Of a stretch of DNA of 64,000 nucleotides, positions 1-13,831 are shown piece after piece. The position numbers were made by a program, and so were the translations under genes. The stretch's first letter is position 1. Each line of letters starts with the position of its first letter. Location: assembly GCA_009823505.1 (NCBI GenBank), contig VZQC01010577.1, forward strand, positions 35,985-99,984, read 5' to 3'. The DNA is from Rhizomys pruinosus. Its lineage: Eukaryota; Chordata; Mammalia; Rodentia; Spalacidae. The notes below the pieces were generated by a model. That model saw nothing but the letters and a program-made list of their open reading frames with translations, searched no databases and was not told the origin of the DNA.

Positions 1-73
1 AAAAAAAAAAAAAAAAAAAAAAAGGTGTACATACACCACCACCGTAGGCCCAGTCCCAAGATGTTTTAAGTTC

Positions 74-330
74 TTTTTTTTTTTTAGCCAATTTTTATTG
101 AAGCTTTGTGCATTTCATACAAAATTTCCAATCAAGTCTAGATCCATTCCCCATTCCTTGCCCCCCCAACCAGAGCTCATGTATTCTGCCAAACACGTTT
201 TTCATCTTTTTCTCAGTCTTTTAACATTTTCCATGTAGACCCAGTCTTTTTGTTATTGTTATTCCTTCCAATCTGCATCACTCCAAAATATGCATATATG
301 CATGCCACATATATCTTTTAGCATCTTCAG
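74..330 (-). mobile_element. L1 3' end
   Basis: On the minus strand this ends in ...gaaatgcacaaagctt, tcaataaaaattggct and a poly(A) tail, the same terminus seen near 63340. 5'-truncated, non-coding. Confidence 0.6.
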
Positions 331-335
331 CTTAT

Positions 336-338
<3 letters not shown>

Positions 339-371
<33 letters not shown>
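339..371. repeat. (TG)n microsatellite
   Basis: Uninterrupted TG dinucleotides. Confidence 0.95.
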
Positions 372-375
<4 letters not shown>

Positions 376-1583
376 GGAACTTGACCCACAGGCTTCTGGC
401 TGAGAGGTATTCCCTGAATGTGGGGCCCTCTACCTCCTAACACCAGTGACTCCTAACACCAGTCCCATCTTATAGATGAGGAAACGGTGTCTTGAAATGA
501 TTGGATTCCTGAGACTTCCAAGTAGCAGCCCTGGCTCCAACACCTGCTCTGAATTCTGCTTTACTGACAGTGGCTCCATGGGAGGCCCAGGGCTTCCCAG
601 ACTGGAATGAGAATGGGCTGTCAGGGGCAAGAGTGAAGTCTACTCAACAGAGGTATGCACGAGGCCCTGGGATGGCCTTCAGGATGCGATGGAGATTTCT
701 GTACTGGGTGGGGTATGGGGAAGGCAGGCTGAAGACACCTTCTATGGTTCTGAGAATGCAGCATGCTCTCCCTTCCTGGGGAGGGGAGTGGGCTCTGTTT
801 TCTCCAGTGTTTGCTGGGCTGGATTTCCTCCTTGAGCTACACAAGGCCAGCCTTCCCTCAGGTCCAGTCCCCCTTGCACAGCCCCAGGTCTGATTGCGTT
901 GGTGCCCCCCCCCCCCAGGACCTAGCCCCACATCCTCCCATTGTAAGCACTGATATAGTACCTCATTAATTTAGACTCACTGTAAATATTTTTGGAAACA
1001 CCACTTTGCTCTCCTGAATGTTGGTAAGGCTGCGTAGGAGCTGGCCGGGGTCTCATCCGCCTCTTCCTGACCTTCTTCCTGCTTCTGCTGTTTCCTGTCT
1101 TCTCTGCTTCTTGCCCAAGTCCCTCATCACAGCTAGACAAAGGCCTGTGAGCTGTGGGGAGAAAGGCTTCCTCTGCAGGAATTCTTTGGGAATGGGAGGG
1201 GTAGACAGGGTGGCCCGGGCACACCTGGGCAAGGCCATTTCCCCCCTGGGCCTTGCTTTCCTCCTTGGTGGAGTCCAGTGTGTGGACTAGCTTAGTAGCC
1301 ACAACCTTTTTACCATCAAAGGCCACTTTGCTTGCTTTCCTGTTCTCCCAGTGCCCTCCCCCTCCCCCTCCCGTTCCCCCCATTGAGCTCTCTTTCGGGA
1401 AGGGTTCTGTTTTTCTAACCCACACCGTTTATTAAATAATAATGAATTCATCTTCTTAGTTTTTATCCATCAAAGGCCTGCTGAACAGCACGGAGGAAGC
1501 AGGGCCACCAAGCTGACTCGTTAAAATCCAAGCTGGAGCCACTGGCGCTTGGCATCTTGAGGTGTATCTGGTTAAGGGGACAG
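372..1583. other. Unassigned sequence, no gene seen
   Basis: Moderately GC-rich with a C-run at about 907-917. Frames here are short, overlapping and show no family motif. Confidence 0.5.
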
Positions 1584-1603
1584 GGAATGTGCCATTTTTA
1601 AAA

Positions 1604-1835
1604 AATTTTTTATGTATTTATTTTTCTTTATGTACTGTCTGCATGCAGGTCTGTGCACCCATGTCGTGCAATGCCGCGGAGGTCAGAAGAGGGTGTCGGA
1701 TTCCCCTGGAACTGGAGCTCTCCTGGAATTGGCGTTACAGATGGTTCTCAGCCGACATGTGGGTGCTGGGGATCGAACCCGGGTCCTCTGCAAGAGCGGT
1801 TGGTGCTCTTAACCGCTAGGCCATCTCTCTAGCCT
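1604..1835 (-). mobile_element. B2 SINE with 20-bp target-site duplication
   Basis: Minus-strand B2 with tRNA-like head (A/B boxes) at the right end. The 20-bp duplication beginning ggaatgtgcc flanks it at 1584-1603 and 1836-1855. It contains the internal 'ctggaa' duplication typical of one B2 subfamily in this window. Confidence 0.92.
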
Positions 1836-1855
1836 GGAATGTGCCATTTTTAAAA

Positions 1856-4782
1856 GACTTTATGGGATGTTGATGTCAGCCCTGTGTCACTACCCTCTCC
1901 CCTTTGTCATCTTGTATGGTCTGTGAGCTCAGCTTAGGATCCAAGAGCAGCAGTAGATTTGGGAGCTTTTTCTGTTTGGGGACCCAGGTTAGCTCAGTGC
2001 TCATCTAGTTTAGCCTGAAGGAAGGCCTGATCCCCTCTGAGGATGTAGACATGGTGGGGCTATGATGACCATGGGTTTATTCGAGTCTGGCTGTGGATGA
2101 GGTCCTCTGCTAGGTGGGTATTGGCAGGGGAGGGCATGAGTGAGGTGAGTAGAAAGATCCAGATTTCCAGCTCCCAGTGTACCACATCAGACAAGGCTTG
2201 GTGCTGGGAGAACAGGTTGTCCTCTGACCCTACCATCCAGTGACCAACAGGTCCATTTGCCTCTCCTTTGACCTTGTTGGCAATAAACCCATTTCCTCAA
2301 CCACTCTGGGAGCTGCTGCTACAATCCCCAGAATCACAGAAAACCAGACCTGGCTGGTCCTGGTGTATAGATGGAGAGACTGATTCTCAGAGTGGGAGGA
2401 CCTGTTCAGGGTACGAAGGAAGCTAATGATTCGAGTTTCAGCTGACATTTCAGCAGGCCCCTCAGCCTATGCTTTCTAAAAATGGCAGTTTTCATTTGTT
2501 CCCTGCATCATTCCAAGCTCACCTTTTCTTTCTTGGTGGTGCTTCTGTGCATGGCTGTGCAGAGCATTTATCCACCACTCACATGCTTCCTCTCTTCTTC
2601 ACTTCTAGCAAGTGCAGGGGTCTAGGGACGTGGTCTGAATCGTTCATGCTGTGTGCTCACTGCTTGGTCTGTGGTCTGCCATGTGACAGCGGCTCCACAA
2701 GCACTTGCTGAATGAATGAGTTAGTTGACCAGAGGGGACTGGAATTCATATTCCTGGACCCAGAGCCAGTACGGTGTTCCTGCCTTTGCTGTCCTGGGAG
2801 CCTACAGAATATGAAAGCGTGGCAGGATTTGGAAATAGCACCAAATGGTGCGATGAGTTGGGGGAGGAGTTGTTTTGGGGGTGGGATATGGAAGAAAGTC
2901 TACTTTAATTGCTGAAGGTAGCTGACCATTTGGTTTTGGTCAGATAAGCTACTAAATTAGAGGGAGAGAGAGGGAGAGAGGGCGGGGTCTGGGGGTGTTG
3001 TGTGTCAGGGGAGATGGGATTTTTAGAGTAGCTGGGTTCCTACATTTCATCCAGGTCTGCTCCCCAGCACCCTTTCCCGGCCCCCCCCCACCCCCTTAAG
3101 AGAACAGGCCAGCTGTTAGGGACACAGCTGTGGCTACTTCTAGAAAGGTAGAAAAAAGGTCCAGTTGCCCTGGGAGAGTTCCCAAACTGTGGAGTTCAAA
3201 GCAGACCTGCGAAATCAGTGGCTGGAGCAGGGAGCTGGAGGGGGAGGTGAGAAGTCGCTGAGGGGCAGAAGGAGGCAGCACTTCCACTTTGATGTCTCAG
3301 TGCTTCAGGTCCCCCCCCATCCAGAGTCTTAGAGAGATCCAATTAGCCAACCTTTCCTGTCCTCCAAGCAGGATGTTTATCCAGATCCCTGATCCTAGGA
3401 CACAATTGTGTGACCCAGTGCACACTCACATGAGGGAGCAACACACTCTTGTGTTTCCATGAATGTGAGCCCAGAGCACACTCACACCTCACTCTGAACA
3501 AGTGCATGATTCTATGCACATAGTTGTGTGTATGTGCAAACATGAATTCACACACCTAATTCACAGTCTGTTCATAGGCACCTGCAGACTTCACCTCTAA
3601 GTGGCTTCACATCATGCACTCACAGAATGCATGAGGCCCCATGCATCACGGCACAGGGCCAAGGCAGTCTCTGTGTTTTAGGTCAAGAGCCAGCCCATGG
3701 GCAACAGTGGGGGTGGCTGCCGAGCCTCTGACTCCTGCCTGAGCTCTCCTCTTCCAGCAACTTGATCTCTTCTCAAAGGGCATGAAGCACGTACAGGGTG
3801 TGTTTCTGCCAGAAACTCTTCTTCTCTGACTCATTACAATATCTTGTAGAAATCACCCAGGAGAGAGAAGTCCCTCAGGAAACCTGTTTGTGCCTTTCTC
3901 AGGGTCTCTGGCCAGTAGTCCAGCCTTAGCTACCACTTTGCCAGATGGGTCTGAGTGGATTACTTTGGATTAGTGTTGCAAAAAGTTGCCCTTGCTATTG
4001 CAGTAGAATGACTCTGGGGTGAAGATCCAAGTTGTCACCACCCCCATGAGCACATTCTTAATACTTTATTTCATCAGATATTTGCCAGGGGCTAAGCTGG
4101 GACAGGTATCAGTCCCAGGGCTGTGGTATATCTAGTACACAGGCAACTTCTAAGCCCTGGAGCACACCAGGCTGGCCTTCACCCTCCGGTCCATTTACCG
4201 TTCCTGCATCTTTGTAATGGATGGTACAGTGGAAGACAGGGATGGATCTGTGCCAAGGTGGGTGAGGAGTGAGTCTGGGTGATTGTGTTGGTGTCACGCT
4301 GCCACCGTTGAGGTTACTCAGGCCATCTGGCTCCAGCTGGCTCTTGGCTGGAGGCTTGATCTTATCACTACTCCACCACCCCAGGCCTAGATCATTGGCC
4401 CTGTCCCAGCCCCCAATTCCCTCCCCTTTCAACTGAGTCAGAGGATTAAAGAGCTACATCTGTATTTTCTCCCATGGGGGTCTCCAGGCGTGCATCTGGC
4501 CTGGGATAGAAGTGGGACAGCTGGGAGATAGAGACGGGCTGATTTCTAAGGCATTGCAAGCTTGCTGGCTTCTCTTTCTGGGTCCTCAATTGCCAATGTC
4601 TGGGCTCCTGTATCTTCTTGGGAGCAAAAGGGAAGATGTGGGGTCACTAGGGACCTCAACATTGGGTCTTTAACCTGGACTGTCCACAGAAGGATTAATT
4701 AAGGAAGGCAGGAAGTGGTTAAGCGAATGACGGCAGGAAGGACTTCCGGACTTAAGTCATTACTGAAGGAGCACGACCTCCA
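1856..4782. other. Unassigned sequence, no gene seen
   Basis: No SINE and no recognisable coding motif. A short L2/MIR-like tail (cacttgctgaatgaatgag) is at about 2700-2718, and homopurine patches lie near 2958-2985. Confidence 0.5.
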
Positions 4783-4822
4783 ATCCCATCCCTCCCTTCC
4801 CTCCCTCCCTTTTTTTTTTTTT

Positions 4823-4861
<39 letters not shown>
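4783..4861. repeat. CCCT / T / CT low-complexity tract
   Basis: CCCT repeats, then a T-run at 4810-4827, then (CT)n to 4861; a long homopyrimidine stretch. Confidence 0.95.
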
Positions 4862-4862
<1 letters not shown>

Positions 4863-5241
4863 GCTCTGACCTAAGGCAATTGCTCCCTGTTTGACTCTTA
4901 GGTCCCTTCTGATAGGCAAAAGATCTGAAGTGGTTGAATGTTTGCTTTCTCTATTCAACCACACTGTCAGGCTTTGCAGAGCCGTTCTGCCACCTGCGCA
5001 CCAGCAAATGGGCTTGTGTACTCGGAATTTGATGACCCCTAGTTCTGGGCAGAACTGAGTGTTCTGCAGATGGCCGAGGTTCTGGAGGCAGAGTCTTGTC
5101 TTTCCAGGAGGCACAGGCAATCCAGAGCTTTCTTTGGCAATGGCGGACACAGGACAGTTTTTGGATTAAGTCTGTGGTAGTACAGGATTCTTCCACCCTG
5201 TCTAATAAAGGACAGGAGTGTGTCTAAATACAGAGTTTTAA

Positions 5242-5460
5242 AAAAAATTTATTTATTTTTTATGTGTATGATTGTACTGTCTGCATGTAGGTCCGTGTAC
5301 CTGTGTGGTGCAGTGCCGAGGAGGTCAGAAGAGGGCGTCAGATTCCCCTGGGACTGGAGTCAAAGAAGGTTCTCAGCTGCCATGTGGGTGCTGGGGATCG
5401 AACCCAGGCCCTTTGCAAGAGCAGTCGATGCTCTTAACCTCGAGGCCATCTCTCCAGCCC
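5242..5460 (-). mobile_element. B2 SINE with 18-bp target-site duplication
   Basis: Minus-strand B2 flanked by an 18-bp repeat (ctaaatacagagtttt..) at 5224-5241 and 5461-5478. Lacks the internal duplication found in other copies. Confidence 0.92.
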
Positions 5461-5689
5461 CTAAATACAGAGTTTTAATCTTACCTCAAAGAACTTATTT
5501 TAATGTAAATCACAGCTATCCTATGTCCTCAATTTCTATAATGTTTAACATGTGGCAATATCAATTTTAAAATGGTTGGAGGTTTTGGGGTTTAGGGTTC
5601 TGGAAATTACTATGTGGGTGACCAAGTTACTTCACCTCTTTTTGTCTTAGCTTCCACATCGTTCAGTTGGGGCTAGATGAGGGGATGTA

Positions 5690-5930
5690 CTTTTTTTAAG
5701 TTTTGTGTGCATTTGCATGTGTGTAAAGTAGTGTGTGTGTGTGTGTGTGTGTGTGTAGGCCAGAGGTAAAATCAGGATGTTTTTCTCATGCACTGCTTTG
5801 GCCTAGGGTCTGTCTTCCTGTATCTGTCCGTTCCACCTAGAGCTGAGACTGCGGATGCCTGCTGCTCTGCCTGGCTGGAGATCGCTGGAGAACTGAATCA
5901 GACCCCCCGTGGCACCTTCCTAGGTCACTC
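5690..5930 (-). mobile_element. B4-like SINE fragment with (GT)n
   Basis: Degraded B4/B3-type sequence (gtgtgtaggccagaggt...) after a (GT)n at 5731-5757. Confidence 0.5.
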
Positions 5931-6194
5931 CTGAAGTTGTTTTGATGACTGAAAGAGATAAACCACTTAAAAAAATGCCCGGTGTTCCGCACGTGAACGA
6001 CATACAATGCTCAGGAGGCTCAGGACAGGATCGCCATGCCAGCTCTCGGGTCTCTCCCCATTGCATCTCAAGGTTAATTTTCATTTCTGTTTCTTTGCAT
6101 TTCATGTTAATTTTCCTATTCTTCAGAAGCTCCTGCTCCCAAACCACCAAGTGGTAATGCTAGGATCTGTTTTATTTATCTTGTTCTATGTGTT

Positions 6195-6295
6195 GATGCC
6201 GCTGTTGATACTTAACCAAGGCTGGCCTCTAACTCACGATCCTCCACTTTCTGCCCCTCAAATGCTGGGATTATAGGTATGCACCCCATGCCTTG
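6195..6295 (-). mobile_element. Degraded B1 SINE fragment
   Basis: Contains the minus-strand B1 signatures 'aaggctggcctctaactca' and 'aaatgctgggattataggt'. Confidence 0.6.
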
Positions 6296-6347
6296 CACTT
6301 ACACTAGTTCTTTAAAAACTTGAATTAATACCCAGTTAAATTTTCTT

Positions 6348-6555
6348 TTAATTTATTTTTGTATGTGTATGAATGTACTGTCTGCATGTAGGTCTGTGCA
6401 CCCGTGCCATGCAACGCCGTGGAAAAAGAGGGTGTCGGATTCCCCCGGAACTGGAGTCAAAGATGATTCTCAGCCACCATGTGGGTGCTGGGGATCGAAC
6501 CCGGGTCCTCTGCAAGAGTGATCGGCACTCTTAACTGCTAAGCCATCTCTCCAGC
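6348..6555 (-). mobile_element. B2 SINE with 17-bp target-site duplication
   Basis: Duplication cccagttaaattttctt at 6331-6347 and 6556-6572. A 9-base deletion in the 'gaggtcaga' region distinguishes this copy. Confidence 0.92.
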
Positions 6556-6814
6556 CCCAGTTAAATTTTCTTAAGCTCTGCATATTTGGTAAGCGGTCAG
6601 GCACTCAGCTGACATCTTCATAGCCAGCCTGGCAGAGTCATACGAGGAGAACCATATGAAATTAAAATTACTTATTTCATTTTTCAAAAAATATTTGATT
6701 CCCCCAATTTAATAAATCTGGGAAATTTCTGATACATTCAGAATTATACAGTGTCTTGAAAAATCTTAAATTGATAATCCTGGTCTACTTTCCTGCATGG
6801 CGATCAGGCTGCTG

Positions 6815-6940
6815 ACTTACTTTTTCGATTCTGAGACAAAAATCTCACTCTACTGCCTAGGATAGCCCTTCTGGATGCAAGTGATCCTTCTGCTTCAGCC
6901 TCCAGAGTAGTTAGAACCACAGGCATGCACACTGCTTAGT
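6815..6940 (-). mobile_element. Old B1/PB1-like monomer
   Basis: Diverged 'gagacaaaaatctcactctac...cctaggatagcc...caggcatgcac' is a weak minus-strand 7SL-derived monomer. Confidence 0.45.
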
Positions 6941-7368
6941 GTTCTTTGATAGAAAAACATCAGTTTGTCAGTGTTTCATTCCCTATTACTAAAACCTGGC
7001 TTTTTATATATATGCTTAGCCTGGTCCTTGTAGGTATTTCGGTTTGGGGATTCTCATCGGATGTCTTCTGGCAAACTCTCCTTCTGGGCAATGGGTTTAA
7101 GCTTCGTAAGCCCTTTACCATGGGTTACTAAGATTTACCTGGTTTTGGCCCACTTTATTCTGGCTTAACTTTTCCCCTCCCTCCCTTCTTTTCCTTCTTC
7201 CTCTCCCACCTCACTGTGGGGATGGAACCTAGGGCCTCAACACTCTACCACTGAACTACCTCCCTCATAAGGCAGCTTAAATTTATGTAGCTTCCCTCCG
7301 TTTTGGGGGTGGGATAGAAAGTGTGCATCTAAAAATCTTATCTTATGCATCCTTCCCTCTTCCTGCAG

Positions 7369-7502
7369 AGATCCTGGAGAAGTGCCAGATGGGATGGGGA
7401 CTAACTACATCTACACACTGGCTGCCTCTTTTCCTGTCTCTTCCTCTGGCTCAACTTCCTGACCTATGTGGTCTTAGGAAACCTCCTGGTCTATGGATAA
7501 TG
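7369..7502 (+). other. Candidate unassigned exon (134 bp) upstream of Aplnr
   Basis: Preceded by a pyrimidine tract and CAG (tccctcttcctgcag) and followed by ATG|GTAAGAA, both good splice sites. One frame is open through the segment (Met, Gly, Trp-rich then hydrophobic). I recognise no protein. It could be a non-coding 5' exon of Aplnr or a chance pair of sites. Confidence 0.15.
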
Positions 7503-7685
7503 GTAAGAACCTAAGGGCTGAACTGTCCACAATCTCACCACATAGCAATTTATGTTTGTTCTTTTATAGGTAGGTTCTTTTTCTCCCTCCTGCCCTAATT
7601 TATTCTACAATCAGTGATTCCCTAGTGACATGCCAGAACTATGTTCCCTATGTGCTTAAGAGAAGAAGAAGAAAAGTAAACAAGT

Positions 7686-7926
7686 GGGGCTGGAGAGATG
7701 GCTCAGCAGTTAAGAGCACTGACTGCTCTAGCAGAGGACCTGGGTTCGATTCCCAGCACCCGCATGGCAGCTAAGAACTGCCTTTAATCCTTGCACTCGG
7801 GAGGCAGAGGCAGGCGGATTTCTGTGAGTTCAAGGCCAGCCTGGTCTACAGAGTGAGTTCCAGGCCAGCTGGGGCTATAGGGAGACCCTGTTGCAAAAAA
7901 AAAAAAAGAAAAGAAAAGAAAAAAGG
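7686..7926 (+). mobile_element. Chimeric B2-B1 SINE, mobilised as one unit
   Basis: B2 tRNA-like head (7686-7780, ending gctaagaactg) joined directly to a B1 body (7781-7894, from cctttaatcc), then an A-rich tail. The whole unit is flanked by the 11-bp duplication aaagtaaacaa at 7673-7683 and 7927-7937, so it inserted as one retrotransposed molecule. Confidence 0.8.
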
Positions 7927-8339
7927 AAAGTAAACAACTAACCATAACAAATTTCACCTTGTGACACTTACCCTAAGCCTTGGTTTCCTGATGGATTCAT
8001 GATTGGTTCGAGATCATTTTGACCTAGTTTCTTTTATCTTGTGACTTTGTCATCTACTTTCTGAGAGCTCTGTCTGCAAGCTACGAACTCTGGTCTGCCA
8101 GCTGCCTATGAATCCTAGAGAAGTTCCATCATGCTCCTGTTTGCAAAATGCAAACGTTCTCAGAGACAGGATGGTAGCCAGGGAAGAGAAGGAGAATGGA
8201 GGCGGGAGAGTGGGAAGAGAACCCCAGGGGTAAGTCTCTTCTGGGTGGGGGTGGGGTGGAAGTGCAGGACTGAGAGGGCCCATCCAGAAGCTGGGACCCC
8301 CTTGTGAAATCTTACACCTTCTCTGCCCTGGCTCCAGGT

Positions 8340-8700
8340 CAAACTGGATTTCAATCTACATAATTTGTCCCATTTAGAGGGGATGGGAGAGAGTGAGAAG
8401 AGGTGGGTGGACAGGACTGATGAGGGGGTGCCTCAAAGGGCCGGCGGGGAGACCTGAGAGAGGAGTCTGGGGTGAAGGTGGGTGTCAGTCAGAGAGAGAG
8501 AAGGAGGAGCTAGGAAGGAGAGTGGGCTTGCAAAGCAGAGATCACTGGTCAGCCCAGCACAGTAGGGGTCAATTTGCTCTAGTTGCCCAGTGACAAGAAG
8601 AAAAAAAAATAGTGGGCTGTAACTTAAAGATCCTAAGACTCACAAGAGAGGGAGGGGTTGGCTTGGAGGTGGGGGAGGCAGCAAAGGCTAAGGAGGAGGC
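8340..8700 (+). promoter_or_regulatory. Aplnr: Probable Aplnr proximal promoter, GA-rich and TATA-less
   Basis: Purine-rich, repeat-free sequence just upstream of the Aplnr leader, with many GGAGG and GAGAG blocks and no convincing TATA box. Placement rests on distance to the coding start and on absence of SINEs between about 7940 and 12550. The transcription start cannot be fixed from sequence. Confidence 0.35.
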
Positions 8701-10099
<1,399 letters not shown>

Positions 10100-12230
10100 T
10101 GCTGGGACCGGAGAGAAGCCCGGTGCCTTGGGTCTGACCCAAACTTTCCGGGGAATCAGGTAGCCAGCCGCACCGTCTCCCTCCCTCCCTCCTCACTCCT
10201 CTCCCTGTCCCCGCCTTCCAGCTCCAGCTTGTCTTCCTCTTTCTCCCCCCCCCCAACCCCAGAGGTTTGTGGTTTAGTAGAAAGAGACCGAGCCCTGCAA
10301 ACGGACCTGTGCTCAGCTGCTCGCTGTCCCCGAGGCTGACCTTGCACAAATCTCTTACCCTTTCTCAGCCTCAGTTTCTGCATTTGTATTAAAATCCAGG
10401 AAGTCATTTGCTTCCTCACACCCTTTCTTAGACTTCGTCTCTCTTTTTTCTTTCCTTTTAGTTTTCTCTCAGTCTCTGAAGTTTTACTGTTAACTTCCTC
10501 TCCTAGCTCTAACTCGCTTTTTTTTTTTCTTGTGTCCCCCTCCCTCGGGATCTCCTTCACCCCACCTTCCTGCAGGGCTTCTAAGGGTTAAGAACTGGGA
10601 AGCGTTTGAGTTCTTATCCTGTATCCTGAGAACCAGCAAGGAATGTGTTGGGGCAGGGATGGGCTGTGTGTATGTAGGCAAAGAATTATCACCCCTGTCC
10701 CTCTGTCCGGCGGACCAACCGGTCCCCAGAGGTAGGAGCTCTGGATCTTCCTCAAAGCTGAATCAGTTCGTTTTCCAGCCGCAGGGGGTGGGGGTGGGGC
10801 TAGAATGATTTTTGAATAGCGTCTTCTCTCTTGCAGAACCTCTGTGGTGCCTAGGAGATCTGCATCCTCCTACCAATTTCTCATCGGCCTTTTCTTCTAG
10901 TCTGTGAGAATTGGAAGGCAGTGGGATTGATGAAACTTTGGAACCTTTAGTCTCACTATGAAAGGGGAACTGGGAAGGGGGAAGAGGGGTATCTATACTT
11001 AATCCATATGCTGCTTGGCTCCCCTCCCCCAATCCTCATCCCTCCCCCTCCCACAGAACTGTGAACCGCAGCAGGTATTTTTCCAGTCTCTTCTCTCCCC
11101 CTCATACTCTGGGTGTTTTTTTCTTAGGCATTGGTGCTACCTAACACCAAGTCATTTGGTTGGGTGAAGATGTGTATGTATACACATGTATATGCAAGAG
11201 TAGCACATGGATTTCATGGGTCCTCTTGGCGCTGCACCTCTGCAGATCGCACAGTCCACTTGGGGAAGAAAAGGAATATGGAGGGAATGTAGACTAGATT
11301 GGAGTCCACCCCCCACTGGATTTGGGGGATTCTGGCGGCTGGTCCGTGCTTAGGAAAAAGGTCTCTGTGCCAGGCTGTCTGTGGGAGCTGTATCCTCATA
11401 ACATCTGGAGCTCCAGGTTTGCAGAAGTCCTACTGAGCTGGGATCTGGTTTCTTCCTCAGTTCCGTGGTGGGAAGAAGCAGCTAGTTAAAGCTTCTTGCA
11501 GCCCCTCTGCTGCGCTTCCCTGCATGGGTTTGAGTTTATGAGCATTTTCCTTGCCACGTTCCCTTTCCTTAGAGTCTGCTGGCCTCTTCCTAAGGAGGCT
11601 ACTTGCTTGCCAAGGGGTGAAAGGTGCAAGGTGAGCTTTTGCTCTCCTCCTCATCAGAACTGAACCTCTTGGCTTCTCTTGCTGGTTGGGGAGTAGGGTG
11701 GGGGAACAGTCACTGGAGCAGCTGTGGAGATTGATGGGATGCCATCCACAGCACCAGAGAGGTCTCAAGGACAACACTACTAATGGGGCCTTTGTGAGCT
11801 GGAAATGGGGCGTGCATATTCCAGGTTTTGTTTTTGGAGGATTTTGGTAATGAAGGACAAGACATGGGCCTTGGAGAGAGGAAGAGCCTGGCCTGATGTA
11901 AATGGACCGTCTCTGGCACAGGGGGGGCCTGTTCCAGGAGCAGAAAACAGCTCCTCTCAGCTGGGTCCCTGCACGTCAGACCAGAGCTTTCTACACTGCC
12001 ACTTTGTCTGTCTGGGGCTGCCCTCACAGCATCCAGCACAGGCTGCAGAAGGCCTCTAGGAGGGAGGAAATGTCCCTGACAGTCATGGAAGTTCATCCGA
12101 GGTATAGAAAAGGCAGCAGAGGAGGCCACTGCTGCTCCGTCCACCCTCCCACTTCTTCAGAAGGCCTGTGCTCTCTTTGATTATGTTAGTCACTGTGGTT
12201 CATTGAATAAAACTGTTTTGTGTAACTGCT
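10100..12230 (+). other. Aplnr: Aplnr 3' untranslated region
   Basis: About 2.1 kb of SINE-free sequence after the stop codon, ending shortly after the AATAAA at 12206. The length agrees with the long 3' UTR known for mammalian APLNR. A C-run lies near 10246-10259 and CT-rich tracts at 10440-10560. Confidence 0.65.
12206..12211 (+). terminator. Aplnr: Aplnr polyadenylation signal
   Basis: AATAAA followed within 30 bp by a T/GT-rich stretch (ttttgtgt, then gctgtgtg), the usual downstream element for cleavage. Its distance from the stop fits the expected transcript size. Confidence 0.65.
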
Positions 12231-12557
12231 GTGTGAAAACGTCCTCACTTGACTGTGCCTTGGGATAAGGACAAGAACTTGCAGTTTGTGAACATTTCAG
12301 TTGGGGGGGGGGGCTTGTGAGGGGTTGCAGTGGGAGCCAGAAGGGGAGAATGGAACGGGGAACTGGAAGGGAAGGGGTCTGTGAGCAGATGGAGGAAACG
12401 TGAATCAGGAAAGGGGGAAGATAAGGCCTGGAAAAGGAAATCAAAGGCCGGGCTTCTGAAGGCCACAGAACAACTGGGCACACAGTTTGGAGACAAGAGC
12501 TTAGATAGGGTTGGGGGAAAATTCAAACATGTCTTCTCAGGGAAGTAGGCCTACTTT

Positions 12558-12598
12558 CCATCCATCCATCCATCCATCCATCCATCCATCCATCCACC
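12558..12598. repeat. (CCAT)n microsatellite
   Basis: About ten tandem CCAT units. Confidence 0.95.
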
Positions 12599-13129
12599 TC
12601 CCTTTATTATCTCTTACTGAATTCATTAGTTCATTCATCTCTATTAATTTGTTGTCATCTATTGATTGATCGATTCACTGTCACAGCCAGTTTAGGTCAG
12701 ATGCTTGAATCTCTGTTCTCTAATCGTAGGTACTTGAATGTTTTTGAAAATGTTTCCTAGGGTGTCACCTCAGACCTATGGAATCAGAATCTCGTGGACT
12801 CATTCTTGATGTTCACAACTCCTGAAAACAGCCCAGATGGTTTCATGGGAAGATCAGGCTTAGGGATGCTGCATCCAGATGGATTCTTCTTGAATTAAAG
12901 TGTACACAAAGAGCAGACAATCTGAGACAGAGAAAACGATCCCTGGATGGTCATCTATTTGGAGAAGGAAGAGGCTAGAATGATCTTTGTGTGTGTGTGG
13001 GGGGGATATTCAGTGCAGAGGTTCTTCAAGGACTGCCTTGCTGAGGTTAATTTTGCAGGTGATATAACAGAAGTCAGCACGGAACTGACACTAATGGAGG
13101 CTCACATTTATGACGTTTTACCAGTGTGA
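12599..13129. other. Unassigned sequence, no gene seen
   Basis: AT-moderate sequence with a short G-run near 13000-13006. No coding or repeat family recognised. Confidence 0.45.
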
Positions 13130-13295
13130 CAAGTATTTTTCAACCATGATCTTATTTATTCTTTTCAACCATCTTCTCATTTTGTTGATGGGAAAGCTGA
13201 GGCTCAGAGAGATTAACTAGGCCCCTTGAGCAAGGTTGAGTAACTACTGCAAGCAGTAGCCAGGCCTAGAGCCAGCTGTATCTGTGTAACTCCAA
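13130..13295 (+). mobile_element. MIR relic
   Basis: 'gatgggaaagctgaggctcagagagatta...' matches the MIR core. Confidence 0.7.
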
Positions 13296-13304
13296 AGCTC
13301 ACAT

Positions 13305-13528
13305 TAAAAATTTTTTTATTTTTATTTCATGTGTATGAGTGTATTGCTTGCATGTATGTAAATGCACTCATGGTGTGCGATGACCATGGAGGTCAGAAGA
13401 GGGCATTAGATTCTGCTGGAACTGGAATCATGGGCTGCTGTGAGCTGCCATGTGGGTGCTGGGAAGTGAACCAGGTCATTTGCAAGAACAGCCAGTGTTC
13501 TTAACTGCTGAGCCATCTCTCCAGCTCT
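13305..13528 (-). mobile_element. B3-type SINE (diverged B2)
   Basis: Minus-strand B2/B3 body with 'ccatgtgggtgctgggaa' and head 'ctgctgagccatctctccag'; more diverged than the B2 copies nearby. Confidence 0.75.
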
Positions 13529-13709
13529 GACAACTCCCATTCTTGATCATGGTACATGGCTGGTTTTCTCAAAGTACAGATGAAGCAGTACCAGGTGGTT
13601 GGGAAGGTAAATGTAATCTTATCTGTAAGATGCCTGGTACACTTGGAAACAGGAGCAGAAGAGAAACCGAATTGCCAAGGATGGTGAAAATGCATGAAAG
13701 AGAGAGGCA

Positions 13710-13712
<3 letters not shown>

Positions 13713-13763
<51 letters not shown>

Positions 13764-13831
13764 AAGAGAAAGACAGTAGCAGGGACAGAAGGAACAGGGA
13801 GTAAATCATTGACCACAGTAGATCACAGAGA

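Noticed and set aside
1604..1835. tRNA gene
   Set aside because: A and B box-like text belongs to the tRNA-derived B2 SINE head, here and in every other B2 copy.
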